A DNA stretch of 29,434 nt from a virus: positions 1-29,434 of IMG/VR virus record IMGVR_UViG_3300042691_019219; one strand, given 5' to 3'. The stretch's first letter is position 1. Every line of letters begins with the position of its first letter. Positions 23,019 to 29,431 of the stretch are shown here, piece after piece. The notes under the pieces were generated by a model. It saw only the letters and a program-made list of their open reading frames with translations, did no database searches and was not told where the DNA came from. The translations under genes were made by a program, and so were the position numbers.

Positions 23019-23345
23019 ATGGAAATAAAACTTTTCACAATCCAGGAAGCGGCCAAGTTGCTGAAGCGCAGCAAAAGCACCCTCTACAAGTGGAGGATGG
23101 ATGGCATCGGCCCTAAGTCCAGAATGAAGAGTGGAGCAATTTACTACACGTCTGACGCGCTATTCCAATTTTTAAAAAAAGATATGGAAAAACGCGTCGC
23201 AGAAAAACGCCCCGAAAGGGCTCCAACGCGACCGCCGATGCCTTGGATTGGCGCTGCGCCCAAGCGCAGGGAGTCACGAGAGGAGCAGCGGCAGTTTGCT
23301 AAAGAATTACATCAATTTATGCAGGACATCAAAAAGTTAAGATGA
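23019..23345 (+). CDS. Excisionase/AlpA-like HTH protein
   Basis: 108 residues. The N-terminal region (FTIQEAAKLLKRSKSTLYKW, then GIGPKSRMKSGAIYYTSDALFQFLK) matches the MerR-like helix-turn-helix used by excisionases and AlpA regulators. A basic, Pro-rich linker and a Gln/Glu-rich helix follow. A terminator lies just ahead, so it probably has its own control or depends on antitermination. It could be a DNA-bending factor, or a regulator of the next block. No integrase is in the window. Confidence 0.75.
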   Translation: MEIKLFTIQEAAKLLKRSKSTLYKWRMDGIGPKSRMKSGAIYYTSDALFQFLKKDMEKRVAEKRPERAPTRPPMPWIGAAPKRRESREEQRQFAKELHQFMQDIKKLR

Positions 23346-23351
23346 GTGGGC

Positions 23352-23501
23352 GGGAAGGGAAAAAATTTTGCTTACTTATACGCGATAATTTTACTTATAG
23401 CGTGTAAGGCTAAAAATTGAGTGTTTGAAATATTAGAGGATTTTTACAGGCTGTTTTTTAATAAAACGCCTTAACAATCTTAGTTTAAACACTCCCTTCC
23501 C
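23352..23501 (+). ncRNA. Candidate multi-branched structured RNA
   Basis: An outer stem GGGAAGGGA (23352-23360)/TCCCTTCCC (23493-23501) closes a 150-base segment. Inside are CTTATACGC (23375-23383)/GCGTGTAAG (23400-23408) with one G-U, GAGTGTTT (23419-23426)/AAACACTC (23487-23494), and AGGC-T-GTTTT (23448-23457)/AAAACGCCT (23463-23471). The stem GAGTGTTT/AAACACTC shares two bases with the outer stem. TTACTTATA is also repeated at 23372 and 23391. No known RNA family is recognised; an origin or leader are alternatives. Confidence 0.5.
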
Positions 23502-23530
23502 TCTGTGCAAGGAATTTTTCCGGGGGGGAT

Positions 23531-23707
23531 ATGTTTCTAAATCTGTTTCGTAAATTTTTGGGTCGGAACCCGAAAAAAGCAATCAAAAAAGACACCGCAA
23601 TTAGACTTATTTGCGCATACGCCGAGCTGACTTCTGAGCAGGCAGAGGGCGCTTATGAGGCATTGGATTCGATTGGTCTAATCGACCACTCCAGGGAGTC
23701 AGCGTGA
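23531..23707 (+). CDS. 58-residue hypothetical protein
   Basis: ATG 23531 to TGA 23707, with a GGGGGGG site 2-3 bases ahead. The protein starts with a basic amphipathic segment (MFLNLFRKFLGRNPKKAIKK) and continues with a helical acidic part (LTSEQAEGAYEALDSIGL). It overlaps the GIY-YIG gene by GTGA. No family is recognised. Confidence 0.62.
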   Translation: MFLNLFRKFLGRNPKKAIKKDTAIRLICAYAELTSEQAEGAYEALDSIGLIDHSRESA

Positions 23708-24072
23708 GCGTCCGTAAGTCCACCATGCACGTTTATTTTATGCGCCAGGAGGGTACGGGCTTTATGAAAATTGGACGCGCTAATGACCCGTTACGGCGCT
23801 TAGGTAACGTCCGAGTGGGCTCCCCGCAGCCAGTTTATTTGGTTGGCTCAGTTCTTGAGCATAATGGCTTCAGCGAAAAAATCGCGCATCAAGTTTTTTC
23901 CGAATATTGGTTTCGCGGCGAGTGGTTTCGGGAGGAGGGCCGCTTGGCGGATTTCGTAGGCAATTCCCTGCCGTGGTTTGTAGAAAATTCCAGAAACATA
24001 AAAGACGGTATTTTTGAGAGTAAGCCGGAATGGGATAGGCGCTGCTTCCAATTGGTTCGGGAGGCAACATGA
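23704..24072 (+). CDS. GIY-YIG superfamily protein (T5orf172/Mug113-like)
   Basis: 122 residues from GTG 23704. The pattern HVYFMRQEGTGFMKIGRANDPLRRLGNVRVGSP matches the T5orf172/Mug113 branch of the GIY-YIG nucleases, with the KIGRxxDPxxRL helix and an acidic residue in a later helix (GFSEKIAHQVF), then GEWFREE. The family's role in phages is uncertain; some are nicking enzymes or DNA-binding parts of composite proteins. Here it stands alone and is placed next to the replication initiator. Confidence 0.8.
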   Translation: MSVRKSTMHVYFMRQEGTGFMKIGRANDPLRRLGNVRVGSPQPVYLVGSVLEHNGFSEKIAHQVFSEYWFRGEWFREEGRLADFVGNSLPWFVENSRNIKDGIFESKPEWDRRCFQLVREAT

Positions 24073-24770
24073 TCCGCCTCACTGTTTTAAATTGGGAGCG
24101 ATTCAATGCGCGAAGCGATGTGAAATCGCCAAGCTGGTTCCGCCTTTCGCATAACATTTTTGAAGACCATGAATTTTACGATTTCACGCACGTAGAGCTC
24201 GTTAGCTGGATTTATATTCTTTGCTTAGCGTCAAAGACTAGTAGCGGAAATGTTTTAGTTAATCTCCAGCACCTAGATCGCGTCGGTCGAATTAAGGAAA
24301 AAGACTTCAGAAGTGCGATTGAAAAACTAGAAAGAAATCAATGCATTCTCGTGGACGGTACGCGCCCGGTACGCGCCCGTGACGCATCCGATACGATCAC
24401 GGCCTCTACATTACATAACAAGACAAGACAAGACATAACAAATACGCCGCCTCCGGCTGTTTTCGATTTCGAGGCTGTTTACAAAAAATACCCGAGAAAA
24501 GAAGGCAAGGCCCAGGGCATGAAAGTCTGCAAAGCTCAAATCCGCTCCCAGGATGATTACAACCTGCTTTCCAGGGCTGTTGAGCGATACGCGGAGCATG
24601 TTTCTAAAAACGGCACAGAAGCAAAGTTTATAAAGCACTTCAGTACCTTCATGAATTCCTGGAGGGATTGGCTGGACCCCGACACGGGCACAGTGAAAAC
24701 TTCAGCCGCGCCTAGCGCATCGCTGGATTGGGATTTCATCTACGGCGATAAAAACGGCGGTGCAGCGTGA
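24069..24770 (+). CDS. Replication initiator, phage O-like
   Basis: 233 residues. The N-terminal 100 residues look like a winged-HTH DNA-binding domain (WERFNARSDVKSPSWFRLS, VELVSWIYILCLASKTSSGN). A linker (residues 110-140) precedes the typical C-terminal segment AVYKKYPRKEGKAQGMKVCK and FIKHFSTFMNSWRDWLD, common in phage O-like initiators. It would open the origin and recruit the helicase loader next to it. Internal DNA could hold the origin, as in lambda, but no iterons are evident. It overlaps the GIY-YIG gene by ATGA. Confidence 0.8.
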   Translation: MIRLTVLNWERFNARSDVKSPSWFRLSHNIFEDHEFYDFTHVELVSWIYILCLASKTSSGNVLVNLQHLDRVGRIKEKDFRSAIEKLERNQCILVDGTRPVRARDASDTITASTLHNKTRQDITNTPPPAVFDFEAVYKKYPRKEGKAQGMKVCKAQIRSQDDYNLLSRAVERYAEHVSKNGTEAKFIKHFSTFMNSWRDWLDPDTGTVKTSAAPSASLDWDFIYGDKNGGAA

Positions 24771-25144
24771 ATAAGCCGCAGTTTGAATGCCAGATTGAAC
24801 GCCTACGGAAATGCTATAGCCCCGCCGCGCTAAACGAAGAACGCGTAAAACTCATGTGGGACGCGTTTAAGCACGTAGAAGAATCGGTTTTTGAAAAAGC
24901 TGTGAACTTCCTGATTGGGGAGGCAACCACGCAGGCACTCCCGGCGCTTTCCCGCTTTAAGGAAGCCGTTGCCATGTTTCAGGAGCGTAAGCGCTCCGAG
25001 ACGGGCGGGCACCCTAACGACATACCGAAGCGAACGCCCGAGGAGCAGGCGGCAGTTGACCAAGCCCGCTACGAAGCGATGGGCGTGCTGCTGAAATGGC
25101 CGAAGACCCTTCCCTATAACCCTAACGACAGGAGCGGAGCGTGA
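24767..25144 (+). CDS. Probable helicase-loader-like protein
   Basis: 125 residues from GTG 24767, overlapping the initiator stop by GTGA. Residues 5-70 ([47 protein letters not shown]) are similar to the small helical domain of G39P-type helicase loaders, and the gene follows an initiator, as in SPP1 and lambda (O then P). The C-terminus is flexible and Pro-rich. No ATP-binding motif is seen, which is expected of this class. The call is by domain style and position. Confidence 0.6.
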   Translation: MNKPQFECQIERLRKCYSPAALNEERVKLMWDAFKHVEESVFEKAVNFLIGEATTQALPALSRFKEAVAMFQERKRSETGGHPNDIPKRTPEEQAAVDQARYEAMGVLLKWPKTLPYNPNDRSGA

Positions 25145-25969
25145 TGGATAGGCCTTTGCTTAGATACTTCGGCGGTAAGTTCCGCATCGCGCCTTGGATT
25201 ATCGGCCATTTCCCCGAGCACCGCATTTACGTGGAACCTTTCGGGGGGGGGGGCGAGCGTGCTGCTGCGTAAGCCCAGGTCTTATGCCGAAGTTTACAAC
25301 GACTTAGATGGCGAGATTGTAAGCGTCTTCCGCTGCTTCCAGTCGCCGGATGCGTTCCGGGCACTGAAGCGCCGCTTAGTAAATACGCCGTTCGCGCGTA
25401 GCGAGCATGATTTGTCTTATGAGGCGACTCCGGACCCGATTGAGGCGGTGGCGCGTACCATTGTGCGATCGTGGTTTGGGTTTGGAAACTCCGCGCAGCG
25501 CACGTCTGGAAAATCCGGGTTTCAGGCGATGACCGAAATGACTGGCAGCTCCAAATCAATGCAATGGAAATCCTACCTAACCAGGCTAGATGAATTCCGT
25601 GATCGCTTAATGGGCGTTGTAATTGAAAACCGCGACGCTGGCGAAGTAATCGCGCACCAGGATACTGAGGGCACGCTGTTCTATGTGGATCCGCCTTACG
25701 TTTCTGAAACGCGCAAAAGCGGCACTTACAAATTTGAAATGACTACCGAAGACCATGCGGCGCTATGCGAGAGGCTTAGCCAAGTGAAAGGCATGGTCAT
25801 CTTAAGCGGATACGATAATCCCGTTTACAACGCGCTGGGATGGCACCGGGAAGAGATTGACACGCAATCAATGGCGAGCATTAACCGCGAGCGGAAAGAA
25901 ATTATTTGGCTGAATCCCGCAGCGGTCAGGGCGCGTCCGCAGCCATCACTTTTCTCGGAGGCGCTATGA
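25141..25969 (+). pseudogene. dam: Dam-type DNA adenine methyltransferase, frame interrupted at an 11-G tract
   Basis: The first part (ATG 25144 or GTG 25141 to TAA 25272) holds [15 protein letters not shown], typical of the D12/Dam family, and IYVEPFGGG, the SAM-binding motif I. The rest is in another frame from about 25253 to 25969: [20 protein letters not shown], then the catalytic DPPY (LFYVDPPYVSETRKSG, near 25690) and ILSGYDN. The 11 G at 25243-25253 would be in frame with 10. With the frames joined the protein has about 275 residues, a normal length. The change could be a sequence error, true inactivation, or a phase-variable switch. It lies between the helicase-loader-like gene and small genes. 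Confidence 0.85.
25243..25253 (+). repeat. Homopolymeric G11 tract in the Dam gene
   Basis: Eleven consecutive G at the codons of the EPFGGG motif of the methyltransferase. Both frame parts join across it if one G is lost. Such tracts are prone to slippage. Confidence 0.95.
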
Positions 25970-26202
25970 CCAAAGGAAACGAGCAGGCATTTCCTATTAT
26001 TGGCCACAATTATATTAGGGAAGGCCAAAAATTCAGCGTTACTCCGCATGGCGGGCTAACCAAGCGCGAGTACTTCGCGGCGTTGGCTATGCAGGGGTTG
26101 CTTTCGCAAAGAGCCGAGTACACCAGCTTTGTAATCGCCGCTGATGATGCAGTTGACTTTGCCGACGCGCTTCTAGCCGCACTGGAAAAGCCATGCACGT
26201 AA
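25966..26202 (+). CDS. Small phage protein with GLTKREYFAALAMQGLL motif
   Basis: 78 residues from ATG 25966, with GGAGG 4 bases ahead, overlapping the Dam stop by ATGA. A longer frame open from 25906 lacks a site. GGLTKREYFAALAMQGLL and a helix with Ala-Asp repeats (DDAVDFADALLAALEK) match a common family of small early phage proteins of unknown function. It may work with host factors, but there is no direct clue. Confidence 0.75.
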   Translation: MTKGNEQAFPIIGHNYIREGQKFSVTPHGGLTKREYFAALAMQGLLSQRAEYTSFVIAADDAVDFADALLAALEKPCT

Positions 26203-26354
26203 TCCGCAAAGTTAACCGTGGCGATGGACGCACTAACGCTTTCTGGATTTTAGAAATTCTAAACGAAAGCGGCGAAGTGAAAACGCGCTATTCGTATTTC
26301 CTGGACGAAACAGAGGCCGCTACTTTTTGGGCAATGAATAGGGGGAGATTGTGA
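26193..26354 (+). CDS. 53-residue hypothetical protein
   Basis: ATG 26193 to TGA 26354, overlapping both neighbours. It contains MHVIRKVNRGDGRTNAFWIL and EVKTRYSYFLDETEAATFW, a small beta-rich domain of plausible coding style. GGAAAAG lies ahead of the ATG. No family is recognised. Confidence 0.62.
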   Translation: MHVIRKVNRGDGRTNAFWILEILNESGEVKTRYSYFLDETEAATFWAMNRGRL

Positions 26355-26761
26355 GTTTTAGAATATGCCTAGAAATCCCAACTATCGCAGTAGCTAAGGC
26401 GCGTCCGCGTTTTACTAAGAAGGGATTCGCCTTCACTCCTCAAAAGACTAGTTCCTTTGAGGCTGAAGTGCGCTGGGCTTGGAAGGCGCATGGCCATCCC
26501 ATGATTCCAAAGGTACCTACAGCGTTGGAAATTGTATGTGAGCTCCCGCGACCCAAGTCGCTTAAGAAAAGCATAAAAATCCCAATTACTAAGCCCGACG
26601 TGGACAACTACGCCAAGGCCATTTGTGACGCGCTCAACGGCTTCGCATGGGAGGACGACAACCAGATTACGGACCTGACGATTCGTAAGCGTTTCGCTCT
26701 AGGGGCACCACAAATTAAAATTTCTATCATGCCAACAATGGGGGAAGACAATGCAGCATGA
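26351..26761 (+). CDS. rusA: RusA-family Holliday junction resolvase
   Basis: 136 residues from GTG 26351, with AGGGGGAG ahead. The family's central motif is present: KPDVDNYAKAICDALNG (residues 81-97) and WEDDNQITDL (100-109), giving the acidic catalytic set D83, D85 and D102 or D103. Early residues KARPRFTKKG give a basic DNA-binding surface. It cuts four-way junctions from recombination or replication. It overlaps both neighbours. It would complement the ERF annealing protein. Confidence 0.92.
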   Translation: MSFRICLEIPTIAVAKARPRFTKKGFAFTPQKTSSFEAEVRWAWKAHGHPMIPKVPTALEIVCELPRPKSLKKSIKIPITKPDVDNYAKAICDALNGFAWEDDNQITDLTIRKRFALGAPQIKISIMPTMGEDNAA

Positions 26762-26963
26762 ATTCGTAACGGGGCAAAAAGTAATCCACACAGTTAAGGA
26801 GTTACACACTATCGGGAAACATCAAGTAGATAGGACGCGGATTAATGAGTTTCCCGCCGAAGTGGAAGCAGTAAACGCTAAGACGCTGAAACTAAGATTT
26901 AATAACGGCGTAACAAAGATTGCAGCGAAAGAAAGCTGCCGACCAATGGAACAAACCGCATGA
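26751..26963 (+). CDS. 70-residue hypothetical protein
   Basis: ATG 26751 inside the RusA end, with GGGGGAAG 6 bases ahead. It reads as a small beta-barrel-like domain: FVTGQKVIHTVKE, then FPAEVEAVNAKTLKLRFNNG and VTKIAAKESCRPM. No family is recognised. Confidence 0.65.
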   Translation: MQHEFVTGQKVIHTVKELHTIGKHQVDRTRINEFPAEVEAVNAKTLKLRFNNGVTKIAAKESCRPMEQTA

Positions 26964-27145
26964 GCCAGAATCAATACGGCGAATCCCAGCAGACGCAAGA
27001 ATACATTTGGTCACTAGGGGAATTATTTTGGCTGCATGAATCAACAATCACGGACGCCTTGCAATTGTGCGTGGACCGACTGCCGCACACACAGATTAGT
27101 AAATACGAGCGCGTCTTAGATCAAATTAAGAGGCTGAAGAAATGA
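26960..27145 (+). CDS. 61-residue hypothetical protein
   Basis: The start overlaps the previous stop by ATGA. It has a Gln-rich N-terminus (MSQNQYGESQQTQEYIW) and a helical C-terminus ending in KYERVLDQIKRLKK. No family is recognised; it precedes the lysis genes. Confidence 0.62.
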   Translation: MSQNQYGESQQTQEYIWSLGELFWLHESTITDALQLCVDRLPHTQISKYERVLDQIKRLKK

Positions 27146-27279
27146 CTCATTCACTAGAGCAATATCTACACTGGAGCGTTCCTGTCTTAGCAATGATTGG
27201 AATAGTCGCGGCGGTAATCTTGTTTATGTACGTGCTGCACCTGGCGTGCGACGAACTTGAATCGTGGTGGAGGAAATAA
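27142..27279 (+). CDS. 45-residue single-pass membrane protein ahead of the endolysin, holin candidate
   Basis: ATG 27142 to TAA 27279. It has a short polar start (MTHSLEQYLHW), one strong membrane segment (SVPVLAMIGIVAAVILFMYVLHLA) and an acidic tail (CDELESWWRK). The start overlaps the previous stop (ATGA) and the end overlaps the endolysin start (TAATG). Position right before the endolysin makes it a holin or antiholin candidate, though two other small membrane genes (16604 and 28233) are also candidates. Confidence 0.7.
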   Translation: MTHSLEQYLHWSVPVLAMIGIVAAVILFMYVLHLACDELESWWRK

Positions 27280-27833
27280 TGGGCGCAGGGCAAAACGGGG
27301 AAACTCCGTACAACAAAGAACTAGACGAAATCCGGGAAGAGGCACCTGTGTACAGGCCGACGCTTCCGAAGAAAGCTAGCAAAGAGTGCCTGGAACTTAT
27401 CGAGCACTTCGAGGGGTTCTACCCGCAGGCTTATCTAGACCCTGTGGGAATACCCACAATCGGTATCGGCACGATTAAGTACCCCAACGGCGAAAAAGTA
27501 AAACTAGGCGAAAGCTGCACGCGTGAACAGGCTTTCGATTGGTTAATGTGGGAGCTTTCCGAGAAGACAAGCGAAGTAAACGAAATGGTTAAGGCAGAGA
27601 TCACGCAGGCGCAGTTCGATGCGTTGCTAAGCTTTGCGTATAACTGCGGTACAAACGCGCTGCGGAACTCCACGCTACTTAAGAAACTAAACGCAGGCGA
27701 TTACAACGGCGCTGCGGATCAGTTCCTACGCTGGGACAAAGCAGGCGGGGCTAGCCTACCGGGGCTTACGCGTCGTCGTAAAGCGGAGCGCGAAATGTTC
27801 CTTGGCGGTGATTGGAGGGTGTTTAAGACATGA
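27279..27833 (+). CDS. GH24 endolysin (lysozyme)
   Basis: 184 residues from ATG 27279, with GGAGG 7 bases ahead. The catalytic set of T4-type lysozymes fits exactly: E45 in HFEGFY, D54 in AYLDP and T60 in PTIGIGT (spacing 9 and 6). FDALLSFAYNCGTNALRNSTLLKKLN is also typical of the family. The protein would cut the peptidoglycan sugar backbone at lysis. No signal peptide or membrane anchor is seen in the first 35 residues, so a true holin is needed for export. The neighbour genes are small membrane proteins. Confidence 0.93.
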   Translation: MGAGQNGETPYNKELDEIREEAPVYRPTLPKKASKECLELIEHFEGFYPQAYLDPVGIPTIGIGTIKYPNGEKVKLGESCTREQAFDWLMWELSEKTSEVNEMVKAEITQAQFDALLSFAYNCGTNALRNSTLLKKLNAGDYNGAADQFLRWDKAGGASLPGLTRRRKAEREMFLGGDWRVFKT

Positions 27834-28180
27834 GCAAGTTAAAAGTGGGAAATAGAGTAAGAGTTTATGGAAGGCCAAGCCCAGGCTGCGGTATTAGCCC
27901 GTGGTCAGGGGTTGTTGTTGAGCAAGACAAGGGTCCGCACGAAGGCGATTCAATATCAGTCAAGGCAGAATTTGGCGGCAAGGTTTTTGATGTTCACCCC
28001 AAGCAATGTAGAAAGCTCAAAAAGAAAGAGAAGCCGCTGAGCGTGGAGTTTGAGACTAAGCTTTATCAAGCAACGGAGACAACCGCCAGGATAATTGAGA
28101 CAGACGAGGTAACCAAAAAACTTTATGAATTTTATAAATCAAACAGACGCGTCCGCGTGACGGTTACGGAGCTGAAATGA
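27830..28180 (+). CDS. 116-residue hypothetical protein with a KOW/SH3-like N-terminus
   Basis: The start overlaps the endolysin stop by ATGA. Residues 1-65 (LKVGNRVRVYGRPSPGCG, SPWSGVVVEQDKG) look like a small SH3 or KOW-like barrel with a Lys-rich end. Residues 75-116 are mixed. A place in the lysis cassette does not fit a known spanin: no signal or lipobox is seen. Function is unknown. Confidence 0.65.
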   Translation: MSKLKVGNRVRVYGRPSPGCGISPWSGVVVEQDKGPHEGDSISVKAEFGGKVFDVHPKQCRKLKKKEKPLSVEFETKLYQATETTARIIETDEVTKKLYEFYKSNRRVRVTVTELK

Positions 28181-28236
28181 CCGACATAATTCTAGCGGTG
28201 GCGCAGGAGAAGGAAACAACAAAGGGGATGGAATGA
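28177..28236 (+). CDS. 19-residue leader-like frame, doubtful
   Basis: ATG 28177 (overlapping the previous stop by ATGA) to TGA 28236 (overlapping the next ATG by ATGA), reading MTDIILAVAQEKETTKGME. It fills the gap exactly between two genes, and the next ribosome site (AAAGGGG) lies inside it. It could be a short coupling peptide or just chance. Confidence 0.35.
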   Translation: MTDIILAVAQEKETTKGME

Positions 28237-28463
28237 AGAAAGAAATCGACACATTTAAGCTAGGACAACTTTTCGACGTATTCAAAAACGCCATGCTTTG
28301 GGCTTGGTATCTATCAGCTATCGTTGCTGCTGCGGCGCTGTGGTTTTTCCCTATCCCACAATCACGCATCCAGACATTTGCTTTCGCTGGTAGTTTCATT
28401 TTCTACACGCTTCTGAGCGTCTGCATATCTAAGCTGGAAGCGATCCGCACGGAGATTAAATGA
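28233..28463 (+). CDS. Two-span membrane protein, holin candidate
   Basis: 76 residues with AAAGGGG 7 bases ahead. Two membrane segments are seen, AMLWAWYLSAIVAAAALWFF and TFAFAGSFIFYTLLSVCI, separated by a short PIPQSRIQ loop, with charged ends (MKKEIDTFK and KLEAIRTEIK). The size and layout are those of a class II holin, and it lies near the endolysin. It is the best holin candidate in the window. Confidence 0.72.
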   Translation: MKKEIDTFKLGQLFDVFKNAMLWAWYLSAIVAAAALWFFPIPQSRIQTFAFAGSFIFYTLLSVCISKLEAIRTEIK

Positions 28464-28663
28464 CCCCCCAGGAGAGAATCGCCGCTAGGATTAAGGAGAT
28501 GCGGGATCAAGGGGAACATTCAATCGCGCTACTCGACGCGGTGGATAAGCTAGTTAATGCGCACAACCTGCATATATCAAACTGCCATAGCGGGCTGTAT
28601 TATTCAGAGCGTGCGTTGGAAGAAGTAGCCGACCTGCTCGCGCCGGAGGGGAAGCATGACTAA
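28460..28663 (+). CDS. 67-residue hypothetical protein
   Basis: The start overlaps the previous stop by ATGA. A helical protein (PQERIAARIKEMRDQGEHS, ALLDAVDKLVNAHN). No signal sequence or membrane segment is visible. No family is recognised. Confidence 0.62.
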   Translation: MTPQERIAARIKEMRDQGEHSIALLDAVDKLVNAHNLHISNCHSGLYYSERALEEVADLLAPEGKHD

Positions 28664-28949
28664 CCCCACCCCCGAACAGCTCGCCGAGTGGAAGCGGAAG
28701 CGGGCAACGGACTATGCAGAAAAGAATCGTGTGAAGTATGGCCGCGATTTTAAGCAAGCCGTTGACTGTGTGGAGGCAGGCATCGACGCCGCGCTGGAGC
28801 TAGGTTTTGTACGCGGGGCTTTAACGGCCATGCAGGAGCTAAAGAGCGGCGGCATGGTGGACATTAGAGCAATGAAAGAATTTGATGAGGCACTAGAACA
28901 CGCACGCTCCGAAATGGCGCGGCTGATGGGGGAGGGCATTAATGTCTGA
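28656..28949 (+). CDS. 97-residue helical hypothetical protein
   Basis: ATG 28656 with GGAGGGGAAG ahead. It is charged and helical (EQLAEWKRKRATDYAEKN, VEAGIDAALELGFVRGALTA). No family is recognised. It overlaps both neighbours. Confidence 0.65.
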   Translation: MTNPTPEQLAEWKRKRATDYAEKNRVKYGRDFKQAVDCVEAGIDAALELGFVRGALTAMQELKSGGMVDIRAMKEFDEALEHARSEMARLMGEGINV

Positions 28950-29121
28950 TAAGGAGTTTCATATTTTTAAGCAAGCTCCGAATCAGCGGGAGGCTGCTTG
29001 TGGGTATATCGCTAAGTCCGATCCTAAATCATTTCCGCAAGATAAAGCATATCCTCGCTGTGAGAAATGCATGGAATGGTTCAAAGGCATCTGCTGGAAG
29101 CGAGAGGAACACAAGCCATGA
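28942..29121 (+). CDS. 59-residue Cys-rich protein
   Basis: ATG 28942, with GGGGGAGGG ahead, to TGA 29121. The C-terminal half has CEKCMEWFKGICW; with C20 this could bind zinc. It ends REEHKP, like the related ending EPKP of the gene at 29245-29409, and the following ATG overlaps its stop by ATGA. Confidence 0.68.
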   Translation: MSDKEFHIFKQAPNQREAACGYIAKSDPKSFPQDKAYPRCEKCMEWFKGICWKREEHKP

Positions 29122-29143
29122 CTAAGAAAACCCACAAACGCGG
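29112..29143. repeat. 32-bp direct repeat, copy 1
   Basis: CAAGCCATGACTAAGAAAAC followed by CCACAAACGCGG, identical to 29400-29431 and 288 bases away. It spans the end of one small gene and the start of the next (MTKKTHKR). Confidence 0.95.
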
Positions 29144-29248
29144 AAGGTGGGGGAAGGTATTAAGTGAGCCCCAGACGTAGACTTGAAAAGCAAACTCAGA
29201 GATTGCACCAGTGCCGCGCTGCTGAAGCGGGAGGGCGTGCAAACATGA
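29118..29248 (+). pseudogene. Small MTKKTHKR gene, probably frameshifted at a C run
   Basis: The frame from ATG 29118 ends after 20 codons (TAG 29178-29180). If one base is added at the C4 run (29169-29172), the frame runs through DVDLKSKLRDCTSAALLKRE to a TGA at 29246-29248 that overlaps the next ATG by ATGA, as almost every gene pair here does. The restored protein has about 43 residues. The sequence starts inside a repeat that recurs at 29400. Either a one-base error or a real break explains this. Confidence 0.45.
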
Positions 29249-29409
29249 AGCGGATTATTTGTTTTTTCATCGGTCACGATATCGTTTTCCGAAAGATTTA
29301 CGACCCGCTTCGGAATGCAATGAACGCGCATTTGTCGCATGAATATTCCAGCGCAGGGTATTGCAAGCGGTGCAGTTACACTTGGGACGATAAGGAGCCC
29401 AAGCCATGA
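29245..29409 (+). CDS. 54-residue Cys-containing protein
   Basis: ATG 29245, with GGAGGG 8 bases ahead. It begins MKRIICFFIGHDIVFRKIYD and ends YCKRCSYTWDDKEPKP. Such small proteins with a hydrophobic start and a late CxxC are common in phage accessory regions. A GTG at 29164 would give an 81-residue frame, but the ribosome site favours the ATG. Confidence 0.65.
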   Translation: MKRIICFFIGHDIVFRKIYDPLRNAMNAHLSHEYSSAGYCKRCSYTWDDKEPKP

Positions 29410-29431
29410 CTAAGAAAACCCACAAACGCGG
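29400..29431. repeat. 32-bp direct repeat, copy 2, at the right edge
   Basis: Identical to 29112-29143. It again holds the end of a gene (EPKP stop) and an ATG for MTKKTHKRG, whose gene continues beyond the window. Confidence 0.95.

Noticed and set aside
25141-25272. Programmed ribosomal frameshift at the G tract as the explanation of the split Dam gene
   Set aside because: A +1 shift is needed and no stimulatory structure or slow codon is evident; slippage of the G tract in DNA or a read error is simpler.
25227-25559. Leftward 110-codon frame across the G11 tract
   Set aside because: Antisense to the methyltransferase gene with its clear motifs; a Pro/Ser/Arg-rich shadow.
29164-29409. 81-residue reading from GTG 29164
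   Set aside because: The ATG at 29245 has a strong GGAGGG site, and the upstream part looks like the frame-shifted remainder of the MTKKTHKR gene.
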